DNA of 15,963 nt from Phoronis ovalis (GCA_028565635.1 JAOXYB010025536.1:1-15963); one strand, 5' to 3'; positions 1-9,299 are shown, numbered from the stretch's first letter. Numbers and translations: made by a program. Notes: a model not told the origin generated them from the sequence alone.

Positions 1-80
1 GGCTTTTCAAGGTCAGAATTAAATTCAAGGACTATTCAAGGCCAGGGCTCTAAATTCAAGGACTTTTCAAGACTGTAGGA
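1..80. repeat. ~31-bp tandem repeat, truncated by the window edge
   Basis: About two and a half units are visible. The core AAATTCAAGGACT(A/T)TTCAAG starts at 21 and again at 52, a period of 31. The second half of a unit (CTTTTCAAGG) is already present at base 3, so the array continues beyond the left edge. Spacers between cores differ (GCCAGGGCTCT against CTGTAGGAACC), so the units are old or part of a dispersed element. I cannot assign a family. Confidence 0.7.
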
Positions 81-1481
81 ACCATGATTAATAATTAAAA
101 CAGAGATATCAAACTATGATTAATTATTCAGAGCTAAATCCTTAAGTGGTCCTCAAAGCTGGAGGTTTTGTTATCATTTACAAAAGTAATGAATAATTTA
201 TGACATATCCAGTATATCTTACACAATCTGAAGAATAACAATTTTAATCCAAAATGGATAACAAACAATAACACAGTATGTATCAATTAAATCCCAGTGG
301 AATAAGCAACTCAAATTAACACAGAACACACAAAAAGCAGAAGTGTTAGAAATTATTCTGTCTGTAATTCTTAATTCATTTACGTGATATGAGGTCGTAT
401 TTACTTATATTAAATTTGAGTTAATTATTCACATCGTTCCCTTATACAATAGATGTTAACTGGCTTTTTGCGTGCGAAGCTATGATAATTTTAATTACAA
501 GCATAATGTAATCAATTTTCAGCGCACTATTTTTCAAGAACCATGCCTGAGATATTTTAGTTATATTCCGGGAGTTGTTTAAAACTTTGAACTTCATAAT
601 ATTTAGAGAAAGGGCATCATATCACTGCTTTATTCACATATCCAATGATTTTTGACACTATTAAGAAACAAATAAATTCAAGAGCTGATTACAAATTAGA
701 AATTGATGAAAACTGGGTTTTTGAATATTACATATTCAAGTATTAACTTACATGCATTATTGAGTAATATTTCCATTTGCATTATAATCTAACATTTCAA
801 AAATTTAGTCTACCAATTACACATTTATTTATTTATTCACAAGTTAATACAGACAAGTTAATTTTTAGGTTCAACAAAAAATGTAATGGAGATTAAGAGC
901 TAAATGTATTTCTTATGTTTTAATCAAGCAGTAATTTACTGCTATTTAGCCTAAGTGATTGATCAATTATTACAAACTCCACAGTTTAATATATTTGCAT
1001 CTCAAGAACAAAGAGCAAGAAATTATTGTGCTTATTAGCTATATTCAGGTACATTTAGTTTTATAAATAATCTTGCATGACACAGTATATATTGCTGATG
1101 TGTAATAATGAAAACAATCACCTGATAAGAAGCTTACAGTTTGTCAGTGCACTATATTTCACTAGCTGGCCTTTTGTGAGTTCAGCAGACAATAGGTTTA
1201 CTGGTACTATAAAGATGATCTATGATCAGCATGCATTACAGTATACTGATATATGCCGCCACCTAACTGCATAGCTTGTCTCATACAAGTTTTTTTTGAA
1301 CAGCAACACAGTACAAATCACTCTAATTGAGGACTACCCATAGAGTCGATATTTCAGCATTGCATTCCTTCAGGTGCTGATATTCAGTATGAGCTTTGTG
1401 GGCAATTTCAACTGTAGATGTGAACAGTCTGTTAATAGAAGCTTTGAGTAAATCATGTTGCTAATAAAAAGTAATACTTAC
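81..1481. other. AT-rich non-coding stretch, intron-like
   Basis: No convincing gene is visible. The plus-strand open frame at 1077-1274 translates to a composition typical of random AT-rich DNA. A weak minus-strand exon candidate lies at 752-788: the donor reads GCAT|GTAAGTTAA, the acceptor ends ATGTTAG, and phase 0 is the only open frame across its 37 nt. It would be phase-compatible with the exon at 1482-1514, but its acceptor is poor. Overlapping TTTATT copies near 825-838 would read AATAAA on the minus strand, but nothing ties them to a transcript end. Confidence 0.5.
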
Positions 1482-1514
1482 CAGGTACTCTCGGCCACTA
1501 GAATGAATACTTGC
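1482..1514 (-). CDS. candidate 33-nt internal micro-exon, protein unknown
   Basis: Read on the minus strand, an excellent acceptor (GTTTTATATTTTACAG) is followed by 33 nt and then an excellent donor (ACCTG|GTAAGTATT). Phase 0 gives ASIHSSGREYL with no stop. One other phase is also open (QVFILVAEST) and the third has a stop. The length is a multiple of three, so inclusion or skipping would keep the frame, as in regulated micro-exons. The upstream candidate at 3520-3624 ends in phase 0, so the two join cleanly. No family is recognised. The splice signals are what is seen; the coding role is inferred. A chance pairing of sites remains possible at this size. Confidence 0.42.
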
Positions 1515-2313
1515 CTGTAAAATATAAAACAAGAAATGATACACATCAAAGTATTACTATTATCAAAACAAGCTGTGATTAGCCCAAAGCATATGATTGT
1601 TTGCTTCAGGCTCTTTCGATTCCATTTTAAATCCTGGACATCAAAACACAATAAACCAGGGCATTAATGTACTCATAACAATGGTCAATTTCCGAGATAA
1701 GAATTATGCGTAAGTTCAAAGAGGCACGAATTTGGGTTTTTTTTAAAGATAATTTTGCCTACATGTGAGAAAAGGAGCTAGCCTTAACAAAACTACATAC
1801 ACAATTTCAATCAAACACAACAATACTCCTATTTAGGTTCCATTTGTATTAAGGTAAGTAACAATCGCCTATTGCATCGGAAGCTACTGCATAAAACATA
1901 GATTAAAGTTCTTGTAGTTAAAAAAATTCCCAATAATGGTCATGTGGGAACAATAGAACTGTGTGTGTGTGTCAACACTTACTGAAAACTGACTGCTCCT
2001 TGCATATATACTTTATTGATTAATTATATACCAAATATTATCTCAACAGAGTAAAAATCCATACTATTTAAAAAGTTAACAGCAATTATAATTTAAATCA
2101 ATATTTAAAGAAGTCTAACCACTCATGTATCCCTACTAGTGTTCACTTAAAACTGACTAAGTGGCTGAATGAAACAAAACTGCAGACATAAACTTGGTAC
2201 TCCGCCAACTACTTAATTTTTTTAACTTTATTACGATTTATGAAATTTTCAGTTCATACAGTTCCAAGATTCATATATTCTAACATGACACAACAGTTCT
2301 TGTAAAAAATGTT
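1515..2313. other. intron-like non-coding DNA
   Basis: If the minus-strand exons at 1482-1514 and 3520-3624 are real, this is part of the intron between them. I see no gene. It holds a short GT microsatellite and AT-rich sequence. On the plus strand AAG|GTAAGTAAC at about 1854 is donor-like, but it is preceded by only a 17-nt stretch after a TTTAG, which is not enough to call an exon. Confidence 0.5.
1961..1972. repeat. (GT)6 microsatellite
   Basis: Six perfect GT units, the only clear dinucleotide microsatellite of this kind in the window. Confidence 0.9.
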
Positions 2314-2586
2314 TCACACTTCCCAATCAAAAATTGAAATGGTTGCGCAACATGACAATCCGTTTAAACACCAGGTTGTCAGGTTCTTTTTTTTACATTG
2401 CGAGCTGTCGACTTGCTGACTTGATTTTAGAAGGCGACACTTTGAGTATTGCTGCAGGCTAGCATAGATGTTCTTATATATATCAGAGTGATGATCATCA
2501 ACGAGTTTCAGAAGGATATTGAACTTGACAGGATATGTCTTTACAAGTGACAGTTGATTAGCAATAAGATTATCTTGAATTATTAA
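2314..2586 (-). other. open reading frame without ATG, unknown
   Basis: A 90-codon stretch on the minus strand is free of stops between TAG at 2587-2589 and TGA at 2314-2316. It has no in-frame ATG. Its central part is less AT-rich than the surroundings and reads as ordinary protein, for example KFNILLKLVDDHHSDIYKNI, followed by a run rich in Ser, Gln and Lys. An acceptor-like CTAGCCTGCAG lies inside it, and a weak donor (CAAT|GTAAAA) follows. By rough count, one or more open stretches this long are expected by chance in a window of this size and composition. The segment does not fit the reading phase of the exons on either side. It could be an unrecognised exon, a transposon fragment or noise. 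Confidence 0.2.
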
Positions 2587-2731
2587 CTAATTACGTCATC
2601 AAGCGCTGATAAAACTGGTGCTTATAAAATACTCTAAACGTAGGCTTTAATCTGCATTCATTACAGTGCAAGACAATAATTTACTTCATAATCTAGTTCG
2701 CTACCCGGAAAACAAAAATTACTGAAAAAAA

Positions 2732-2903
2732 TAGGTGCTAATAGATGTTACTTACGTGCAAAACATTAATTAACTAAAACATAGGTTCTAATCTTTGTTC
2801 AAAACATTAATTAACAAAAACACTCGTTCAACACGTGCAAAACAATTAACTAAAACAAAGAGGTGTTAATCTTTGTTTGTTACATGTAAAAACAATTATT
2901 ATC
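2732..2903. repeat. degenerate tandem repeat, four units of about 40-50 bp
   Basis: Units begin near 2732, 2782, 2823 and 2861. Shared blocks are AGGT(G/T)(C/T)TAAT, CTTTGTT, (A)CGTGCAAAACA and TTAATTAAC(T)AAAAACA. Individual units have lost different internal pieces: the second lacks the ACGTGC block and the third lacks the TAATCTTTG block. The array therefore looks old and eroded. It lies inside the putative intron between the exons at 1482-1514 and 3520-3624. Confidence 0.7.
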
Positions 2904-3519
2904 AATGTTAGCACCTTGTTATTTAAATACTTAAAGAGAAGTTTATAGCATACTGAACGATTAAAACACTTTGTTATGCAACATTTGTTTCACTTGATAT
3001 TAGTTATAATTTTCTTCTCTGAACTGTTTCCGTAATACATTTTTTATTGAAAAGCTAATCTTCTCAGCTATTTGACAAAAAATCACAATCCGCTAAACAG
3101 ATTTACATATAAAAAATCTAGTGCTTCTTTGACATAAAATACTGTCAGTCATTAAATTTAATCTATAATGTACTAAAACCTATCAAAATCTTTTCACAGG
3201 GGGTACTTGGTTATGATTTTGGTGTAAATAGATTTGATGTGTATTGAGTCTGTATGGAAGTCGATTGAGGAGCAATTGCAGAAAATTATATTAAATTTTG
3301 ATCTGGGTTTTTGCTAGCTTTATTATTTGGTTTTCTACTAAATAATGTATTATTTAAATCAAAATCATGAATAAACTTGACCGTAAAGGAGCAAATTACA
3401 ATCCATATTGATACTGAGAAGGATGAAATAGTGACGGTTCCGCGAGGCACGTCCCTAGTGGATAATATATATGGATTACCCACCCGGGAACTTTCATCTT
3501 TATTTCAAACAATACTTAC
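2904..3519. other. non-coding, with overlapping open frames on both strands near 3366-3519
   Basis: Bases 2904-3365 show nothing. From 3366 the sequence becomes less AT-rich, with several CpGs around 3434-3451. Both strands are open there, with no ATG start for either long frame (TTG at 3377 on plus, GTG at 3483 on minus). The plus reading begins LTVKEQITIHIDTEKDEIVT and looks protein-like. Its second half, beyond about 3500, is Leu/Phe/Ser-rich, as expected from the antisense of the minus-strand exon at 3520-3624. I could not find a usable plus-strand donor to end it, so I do not call it a gene. Confidence 0.35.
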
Positions 3520-3624
3520 GTCACTGAGTCTTGAACTATTGCAATTTGACTCGCTGTTTAGAATTCCGTTTTCTTTGCTCGATTCCCCGTCTACTTTTTC
3601 CACACATTCAACAGATGAGTTAAT
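3520..3624 (-). CDS. candidate 105-nt internal exon encoding a Ser/Glu/Asn-rich linker
   Basis: This is the best coding candidate in the window. On the minus strand the acceptor TTTGGTTTTATTGCAG has a good pyrimidine tract and the donor CAGTGAC|GTAAGTATT is near consensus. Between them are exactly 35 codons with no stop in phase 0, starting INSSVECVEKVDGESSKENG and continuing with more Ser and Asn. The composition (Ser, Glu, Asn, Lys, few hydrophobics) suggests a disordered linker rather than a folded domain. Both ends are in phase 0, so it would join directly to the 33-nt exon at 1482-1514. No homologous family is recognised. The exon boundaries are read from the sequence; expression and frame are inferred. 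Confidence 0.5.
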
Positions 3625-4913
3625 CTGCAATAAAACCAAACAGCTATTCAGTATTTGAACAACAAATTGGGGATAATGTAAAGAGACGGGGAATGCTGAA
3701 ACATAAATTCTTCGCAAAACTGATCATTCAGACAGTCATGAAAGAGTAGCTCGACCAATCCCTCTCATATTAACAAAGAAAAGGTGCTAGCTACAATTCC
3801 CAAATACAAACAAGCAGAAGATGGATATAGACAGAGAACAAAATAAATGTATGCCTTGATTCTACAATGTGACAACTTATATTAACTTACAACTGAATTA
3901 GAAAAGGACTAGCATCAATTTTAGACAACTGTATCAATTAACACCAGTCCTTATGCAACCAACCTAATAAGATGAATATTTGACAATTAAGATTGCTCAT
4001 ATCATAAGGAAACACTTTCCTATTGAGTTCAATTGATGTTTTATTAGTAAATCTGCTACCACAGCAAAGCATTGACAAAAAGCTTAAAATTTTTTATGAA
4101 TGGTTAATTAGAACATTCTACTTATGACCAAACAATATGAACTGTTTTTATTATAAGTTTTCCAGCAGAAGCAATTTACTTTACATAAGGTCTTCACAAG
4201 GCGTTATGACAGTGAATGCACATATGTTGTGTACCTTGAATAAAACAGTATATATCACACATAAGACAAATTAGATTATGACATATACCAGGTACGTAGT
4301 CATACAATTTCCGTCCTTTCTAGCTGAATCTTTATAACCTGTTAATATTCTAAAGTATGATCAGCAATATTAATGTATGCATGTACATTTATTTAAGCAC
4401 TTAAATGGTCTTTTAAAAATTAATAAGACATTATTCTTGCATAATTATCAGGTAATGTGCACAAATTACTTTCGATATAATAACAACCATACTGGATAAT
4501 TTACATATTTTTTAGGTCTGCCACTATCAATGTATTTTCAGTAGCATTTGTAGACTACATTGCTACTACCTTTTAGAAATGGCTACCTTTACATCACTCA
4601 TAAACTAGAAATTCCACTCATTCCTTGAGGGACACCTTCATTTTGTTGTAACATAAACTGTGCAGTTGCTATTCATAGTGTTATAGCACATTTTGCTGAG
4701 ATGATAAAGTTATTTTATATTACACATAGACGCAGAACTTTAATATTTGTGGAGAAAATATCATACTGGTACTTGTAACAGCTGTGTCGCATACACCTAT
4801 ATAATTTATGAACCTAAACTCATTGTGTGATGCTTATTACATTATAATCTGAATATGTAACTAAGGATTCTCAGTTTCTAAAAATAAAACACCTTTCACA
4901 AGACTGTGCTTAC
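3625..4913. other. intron-like stretch with one weak exon candidate
   Basis: Mostly AT-rich with no gene visible. At 4289-4323 on the minus strand a 35-nt segment sits between AAAGATTCAG and CTG|GTATATGTC. Only the phase taking two leading bases is open (RKDGNCMTTYL). That phase would connect the 79-nt version of the exon at 4914-4992 to the exon at 3520-3624. Its acceptor has almost no pyrimidine tract, so it is weak. Another donor-like site at 3885 (GTT|GTAAGTTAAT) gives a 38-nt stretch that does not fit the neighbouring phases. Confidence 0.4.
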
Positions 4914-4992
4914 CTGACTCTGCGGATGAGGAACCCGCAAAATGAATCTGACGTTGTTCATTAGTCAACAATTCCCCAGATAAACATTTTTC
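4914..4992 (-). CDS. candidate internal exon with two possible acceptors
   Basis: On the minus strand the donor is excellent (GAGTCAG|GTAAGCACAG). Two acceptors are possible. TATATCTTTAAG gives a 79-nt exon that is open only in phase 0 (begins EKCLSGELLTNEQRQIHFAG) and ends in phase 1. AACAACGTCAG, starting the exon at 4947, gives a 34-nt exon preceded by a branch-point-like TTGACTAATG. The short form can be read FILRVPHPQSQ and then ends in phase 0, which joins directly to the exon at 3520-3624. The long form needs an extra exon such as 4289-4323. I cannot decide between the two frames. No family is recognised. Confidence 0.38.
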
Positions 4993-5892
4993 CTTAAAGA
5001 TATAATTTTAACAATAATGTGTACTAAACTTGTCAATAGTAACTAATGTAAATAAATGAAATGAGCACATATTGCTACAATGAGGGAAAAATCAACCACA
5101 TATTCTTCATTAATTCATTGAACAGAGGTTAACGCATAGATAGACTTTTGATAAACCACTCCCCTTTATTCCAGATTCACGATGATTAAGACTAGAAATT
5201 CTTCTTATGTATCTATCCTACAGATAATTAATTATGACAATGTGTCAATAAGTTTGATAATAAAATTAAATATTCATGTTTCTGAGTTATTATTATTCAA
5301 CATCATTGCTAAGAAATCGACACTTTTGATGCATTTTTATTTTATACATAGACATCCCTCTGAATAAAATGAATTTGACTACCTAACTCTAGAAAGTAAT
5401 AATACTTGTGTTTGAAGCATGATGACTGACAAAATGAGAATTGATTTCTTCATATTAAAGGGAAGCTGTTAGCCTATAAGAGCAATTAGACTGCAGATCC
5501 CCAGGGTTTCCTGTTAGAGGCTACTTATTCACTTGCAACTAATTGCTGGGTTACTCAATTCAAGTATGCATACATGTTCAATGTTCTACACGTTTAACTT
5601 TACTCATATTCAGGGGCCACATTATAAGATACTTCTACAAACCAAGTATGATTAAGAGTATATTTCACCTAACATGTCCTGGAAACATAACAAAGCCCCT
5701 GTTTATATTTTTGAAAAATTATTTGTTTACCTATGTTTACTATATTTATAAAACCATTACTAGATATCTATCAAATTTGTTTTATTTTCACAAAGAATGC
5801 CATAGCAATATCAGGGTATTATTAATTCTAAAAGATGAATCCTTTTTTTCTCCTGCCAAACATATTTTCACCTCTCAGTAATAAAGTAACCT
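4993..5892. other. non-coding stretch with a weak micro-exon candidate
   Basis: The plus-strand open frame at 5543-5881 is the longest in the window, but its translation is rich in Ile, Leu, Phe, Tyr and Lys, as random AT-rich DNA would give, and I reject it as a gene. On the minus strand 5604-5634 (31 nt) lies between a fair acceptor (CATACTTGGTTTGTAG) and a fair donor (TATGA|GTAAAGTT). Read with two leading bases it gives VSYNVAPEY, which links the exon at 6050-6101 to the 34-nt form of the exon at 4914-4947 without a frame break. This is suggestive but short enough to be chance. Confidence 0.35.
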
Positions 5893-6024
5893 TTATTCAG
5901 CTTCATGCAAGCTGTCATATTCTGTTTTGACTAGAAGCTCGCTGGCTGGGATCACCGGGGCCAGGATTACAGGACTATTATTAAAATCATATTTGATATC
6001 AAATTTGATAAAAATCAGAAAATT
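5893..6024 (-). other. 43-codon open stretch ending in TAA, locally GC-rich, unknown
   Basis: Bases about 5930-5970 are clearly richer in G+C than their surroundings. The minus strand reads NSPVILAPVIPASELLVKTE and six more residues to a TAA. The stop overlaps an AATAAA at 5892-5897, the hexamer of a poly(A) signal. No ATG is in frame. The best acceptor (TTTTAATAATAG) has a poor tract, and the phase does not agree with the exon at 6050-6101 unless the internal acceptor GATCCCAG is used. It could be an alternative terminal exon, a fragment of a repeat, or noise. A near-perfect palindrome, ATTTGATATCAAAT, lies just beside it. Confidence 0.22.
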
Positions 6025-6049
6025 TTATTGAAAATGGCAAGTTTCTTAC

Positions 6050-6101
6050 CAATCATTATTACTGTTCTGACATTAGACTCCTCGCTACTCTTTGGATGTG
6101 C
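6050..6101 (-). CDS. candidate 52-nt internal exon
   Basis: The donor on the minus strand is good (GATTG|GTAAGAAAC). The acceptor ATCAGTACTTGTAG is fair. Only phase 0 is open over the whole segment, reading AHPKSSEESNVRTVIMI and ending in phase 1. The Ser/Glu-rich start resembles the composition of the stronger exon at 3520-3624. Joining through 5604-5634 and the short form at 4914-4947 keeps one frame as far as 3520-3624. I recognise no family. Confidence 0.3.
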
Positions 6102-7104
6102 CTACAAGTACTGATTTTGTTTCATCCATAATACACAAGCTAATTACTTTCCCATAGATCACCTCCATTTTCCAGCTGCTTAAATTTCATTACACTGTAG
6201 TTGCTATCACCATTAATTAGATTTAATTAGCTAATGAGATTAATCTATGACAAAATGCAAAGTGGCAGATTAACATTTATTTGAATTTTTAGAAGACTGA
6301 ATTTTTGATCCGTCCTGACTTTCAAAAATTAAAAGTTGATCGTGGAAAAAAAAGGTGATCAAACTGATGCACGGAACAAGAAGAAATCTGCTTGCATACA
6401 TATCAACTATCAAGATGCTTTGTAGATATGGACTTGGTAGTTTTTTTAATTTAAATTTATATTTTTTTATAACATTGCAGGAATGTGCTAATCACACAGC
6501 AAGAAGTAAAATACACAATTATTACAATATATAGACATGCTAATAGATGATTATATTTTAAAAACTTAATCAACCATAAATGATATTTAATGAACAAAAG
6601 ACTTAAAAGTTACTTTCATCGTGCTAATTGCAAAAGATAATTAGAAGTCTAATTAAGAATAAATATATCATGATATCCATAGTACAAAGAAAGCCACGAC
6701 TCCCAATGTAATTTTCATACGATTTATATGGTGACTGCTAGGTTGCATTAACACACTCAATTCTCAAAAAATGTGAATTAGAAGAGTTTATCCAACAGAT
6801 CACTACACAAACTGAATAAAGTGGAGCTGAAACACACATATGTTGTATAATTTTAGAGGTCGATTAAGGAGTATGGATTGATACTACAATAAAATTACAA
6901 TAAATAGTTTACCTAAAATCCAGACCCTACTACCCCAAATGTAGCACTGACACATGCTATGTGCTAAACCTACCTGTAATTTACAGCTACGGTCAAAAGT
7001 TATTGTGAAAAGGAATGATGTGTAAAACAGTCTGTCAATACAGCGTAAATGTACCAACCACCTTAACAATATAGAATTCAACAGCCAGGATTCTTGATAT
7101 TTAC
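6102..7104. other. AT-rich non-coding stretch
   Basis: No gene is supported. Two short protein-like runs were noted: minus strand about 6150-6210, and plus strand about 6290-6350 (starts KTEFLIRPDFQKLKV after a TTTTTAG, closed by TGA). Neither has a usable splice partner. A 61-nt minus-strand segment at about 6911-6971 between AAATTACAG and TTTTAG|GTAAAC is open in one phase, but its Cys/Trp-rich reading and its phase do not fit its neighbours. Confidence 0.4.
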
Positions 7105-7169
7105 ATTACTCCAGCCTTGTACAGCCTCCAGCCAACAGTAATCCACCCAGGACAAGATATGCAAGACAT
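7105..7169 (-). CDS. weak candidate 65-nt exon
   Basis: The acceptor on the minus strand is good (GAGTTTTTGTTGGCAG). The donor AGTAAT|GTAAATATC is acceptable. Read with two leading bases it gives VLHILSWVDYCWLEAVQGWS plus one residue. This phase matches the end of the candidate at 7694-7755 and leads in phase 0 to the candidate at 6050-6101. Phase 0 is also open. The segment is locally GC-rich, contains repeated GGCTGGAG words, and is Trp-rich in translation, which is also what a non-coding repeat read in a chance frame can give. Confidence 0.2.
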
Positions 7170-7693
7170 CTGCCAACAAAAACTCTTTAATAATAGTAGC
7201 TATAATGTAACTGATGACTATGCTATGTAATCCATATAATTACTACACTAAACATACAGGTAACAATCTACACTACTTGGGTAACACAAGGTCTACAATT
7301 ATACTTGATAAAAGTAAATTTAATGGCACAGCAGATAGATCTCTAGGGCATTAGAAAGCCTAGTCTATCATTAAGTCATTGAGTGAAATAACAGACCAAG
7401 ATATGTTAGATTCTAAGGCATATTTGAAGTGTGATATGCATGCTGTGTTGTAACACAAACCCAACTGGCTGTTTAGTAAGTAAAATTATCACTTTCAGTT
7501 CAGTGTCAGGGAGTAATTATAGAGTAGATACAAATCACAAGTATAGAGATGCTGTAACGATGATTATACTAATCAGTCTGATGATGATATACTATGTTGC
7601 AGCAGACTGTTATTACCATGCATGCATGGTTTTATTATGACAAAGCTGTTATTAGAATTTCTGAACACTACATACAATATCATAACTATTTAC

Positions 7694-7755
7694 CTTCAGG
7701 CTTCACAAATATTTCATAACCAATCGTGATTAAGCTCTGTGACGGTATATAGATA
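7694..7755 (-). CDS. weak candidate 62-nt exon
   Basis: On the minus strand the segment lies between TTGAACTTTGCGCAG and CCTGAAG|GTAAATAG, both fair to good. With one leading base it reads IYIPSQSLITIGYEIFVKPE, a well-mixed protein-like sequence. It ends in phase 1, which agrees with the candidate at 7105-7169, and its start agrees with the candidate at 7990-8023. No family is recognised. The chain is consistent, but I chose among several phases, so this agreement is weaker evidence than it looks. Confidence 0.25.
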
Positions 7756-7989
7756 CTGCGCAAAGTTCAATTTTGACTTGCTTTCTCGAGTATATATGTG
7801 CACTAAAATAGAATCTTGAGAGCCGTACAAGGAAATCATTCCCTTCGAATGTTTGTCTTTTTTGTTCGTATTTACAATAACTTGTTGTAATACATCATGT
7901 TCACATTACTATACATTGTTATATTTATAACAGACTCTCGCACTTTTCAAAGAAATCCTGGTAAAGTACACAAGGGTAAAGCATCTTAC

Positions 7990-8023
7990 ACACTAACTAT
8001 TCTTTGAACATCCGCATCACCTA
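7990..8023 (-). CDS. weak candidate 34-nt micro-exon
   Basis: On the minus strand the acceptor TATATTGGTTGACGCAG is fair and the donor GTGT|GTAAGATGC is good. Only the phase with two leading bases is open, reading GDADVQRIVS and ending with two bases left over, which fits the start of the candidate at 7694-7755. The same frame stays open upstream into the acceptor region (FILVDAV). No candidate exon further upstream joins with a normal intron length. Confidence 0.2.
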
Positions 8024-8958
8024 CTGCGTCAACCAATATAAATTTCTATCTTACTTTGTAAAACAGTTTTCAACACAAGACTTTTCAAAACATAATTGGA
8101 TATCCTCTATGTCAGATCATTAGCTACCAGAAAACCACAATTTCCCAAGCAAAAAAATATAGTATGGAAATTCTACCTGTGCAGTAAAGAAGTTTATTGA
8201 TTCGTGGTGACAGACCAGATAATCATTTAGTAATCTAATATTGGGCTATTGTTCCCAGTTAATAGAACTACTAGTTACTAGCAAACAATAGGAAGAAATG
8301 TTAGGGTATCTAGTTACAAAGGTAGGTATAATGTGATGCACTGTAACACTGGTTATCTTTATACAAAATTAATTTCAAAAGATTTTTTCAACACAAAGAA
8401 GTTTTGTTTAAAAAAAACTGAAGATGGACAATCAAGCATACTGTTCTCAAATTAATATGTTTACAGGGTTTCATTGTTTTTGAGATAATACATTCACAAA
8501 TTGAAGAACGGAACCAAGAAATAGTTAGCAGCGGAAGCCAATTTCTCAGTCATCACTTTTCAACTCAAATACAGTGGTGCTACACGAAATCAAACAGGTC
8601 TTTTTTAAAGTGCTTGAATTCTTATATTCTTCTCAAAGATTTATCTTACATACACAGAATATAAGGAAGGTTGACCAAATATGATATTTTAGCTGACCAC
8701 AATATGAAATTTTTGAATTAAAACTTTTAAAGAATCCCTTTAAACAACATACAATGAATAATAACAATAGTTTACTTCATAAGAGCAACTGACAAGGATG
8801 AAACACAAAGCAAGACAAAAATCTAAAAGTAACATGAGCCAACTGAAATCACATGGATTCCACAGGAGCAGAAAGTGAAATTATGGTAATAAAACTCATT
8901 ACAGATTGAACTACATAATTTGATATGACAGAACTATGGGGAACACTATAATACTGGG
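8024..8958. other. AT-rich non-coding stretch
   Basis: I see no gene. Several donor-like sites on the minus strand (near 8054, 8175 and 8651) each have a short open segment behind them, but none has strong signals on both sides. The one near 8175 is in fact a good acceptor (CTTCTTTACTGCACAG) followed by no proper donor. Confidence 0.5.
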
Positions 8959-9290
8959 ATGAGCACAAAAATCTTTAACAACATAATAGGGACTAATATC
9001 CCTATCCTTTGTCAGATACCAATTCTAGGGTACAATTTACCTGCAGCCCATCAGACATTAATGAGGCGTCTCACTGATAAGAATTTGAGTTTACAATTTT
9101 CATATAAATTTGTCAGGCTCCATGGCCTAGACTCTCAGGAGTTATAATTAGAACTAGAATGTGTAGTGTCACATGGCATCACCAAGTATATGACTTCCAA
9201 CACAAAGTTTTTGACATGGTAGCCATTTTGCATTTTAAAAAAATATGAAGGATAAAACAAGTAAAAATGTAATGTTGATAAAAGAATTTG
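8959..9290. repeat. possible SINE body or other dispersed repeat next to a tRNA-like head
   Basis: The segment is less AT-rich than its surroundings and lies directly downstream, in the minus-strand sense, of the tRNA-Phe-like unit. It contains near-repeated words in the minus reading, such as GCTACCATGTCA and GATGCCATGTGACA. The plus-strand open frame at 8959-9147 has no start context or splice structure to support it as a gene. I cannot assign a SINE core family, and the far boundary is not visible. Confidence 0.3.
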
Positions 9291-9298
9291 AAAAAAAA
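9291..9298 (-). terminator. T8 run, Pol III terminator-like
   Basis: Eight A on the plus strand are a T8 run on the minus strand, two bases after the 3' end of the tRNA-like unit. This is where a tRNA gene would terminate transcription. Confidence 0.5.
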
Positions 9299-9299
9299 T

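Noticed and set aside
3377-3658. 93-codon plus-strand open frame
   Set aside because: It begins at TTG, which is not a usual eukaryotic start. Its second half is the antisense of the better-supported minus exon at 3520-3624, and no plus-strand donor closes it. The first half remains protein-like and is noted in the features.
5543-5881. Longest open frame in the window, 112 codons, plus strand
   Set aside because: The translation is dominated by Ile, Leu, Phe, Tyr, Lys and Ser, as AT-rich random DNA gives, with no motif, no splice context and no family resemblance. One or two such lengths are expected by chance.
6884-7081. 65-codon minus-strand open frame beginning with ATG
   Set aside because: Cys/Trp/Leu-rich translation without motif. 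The embedded 61-nt exon-like piece does not fit the phase of neighbouring candidates.
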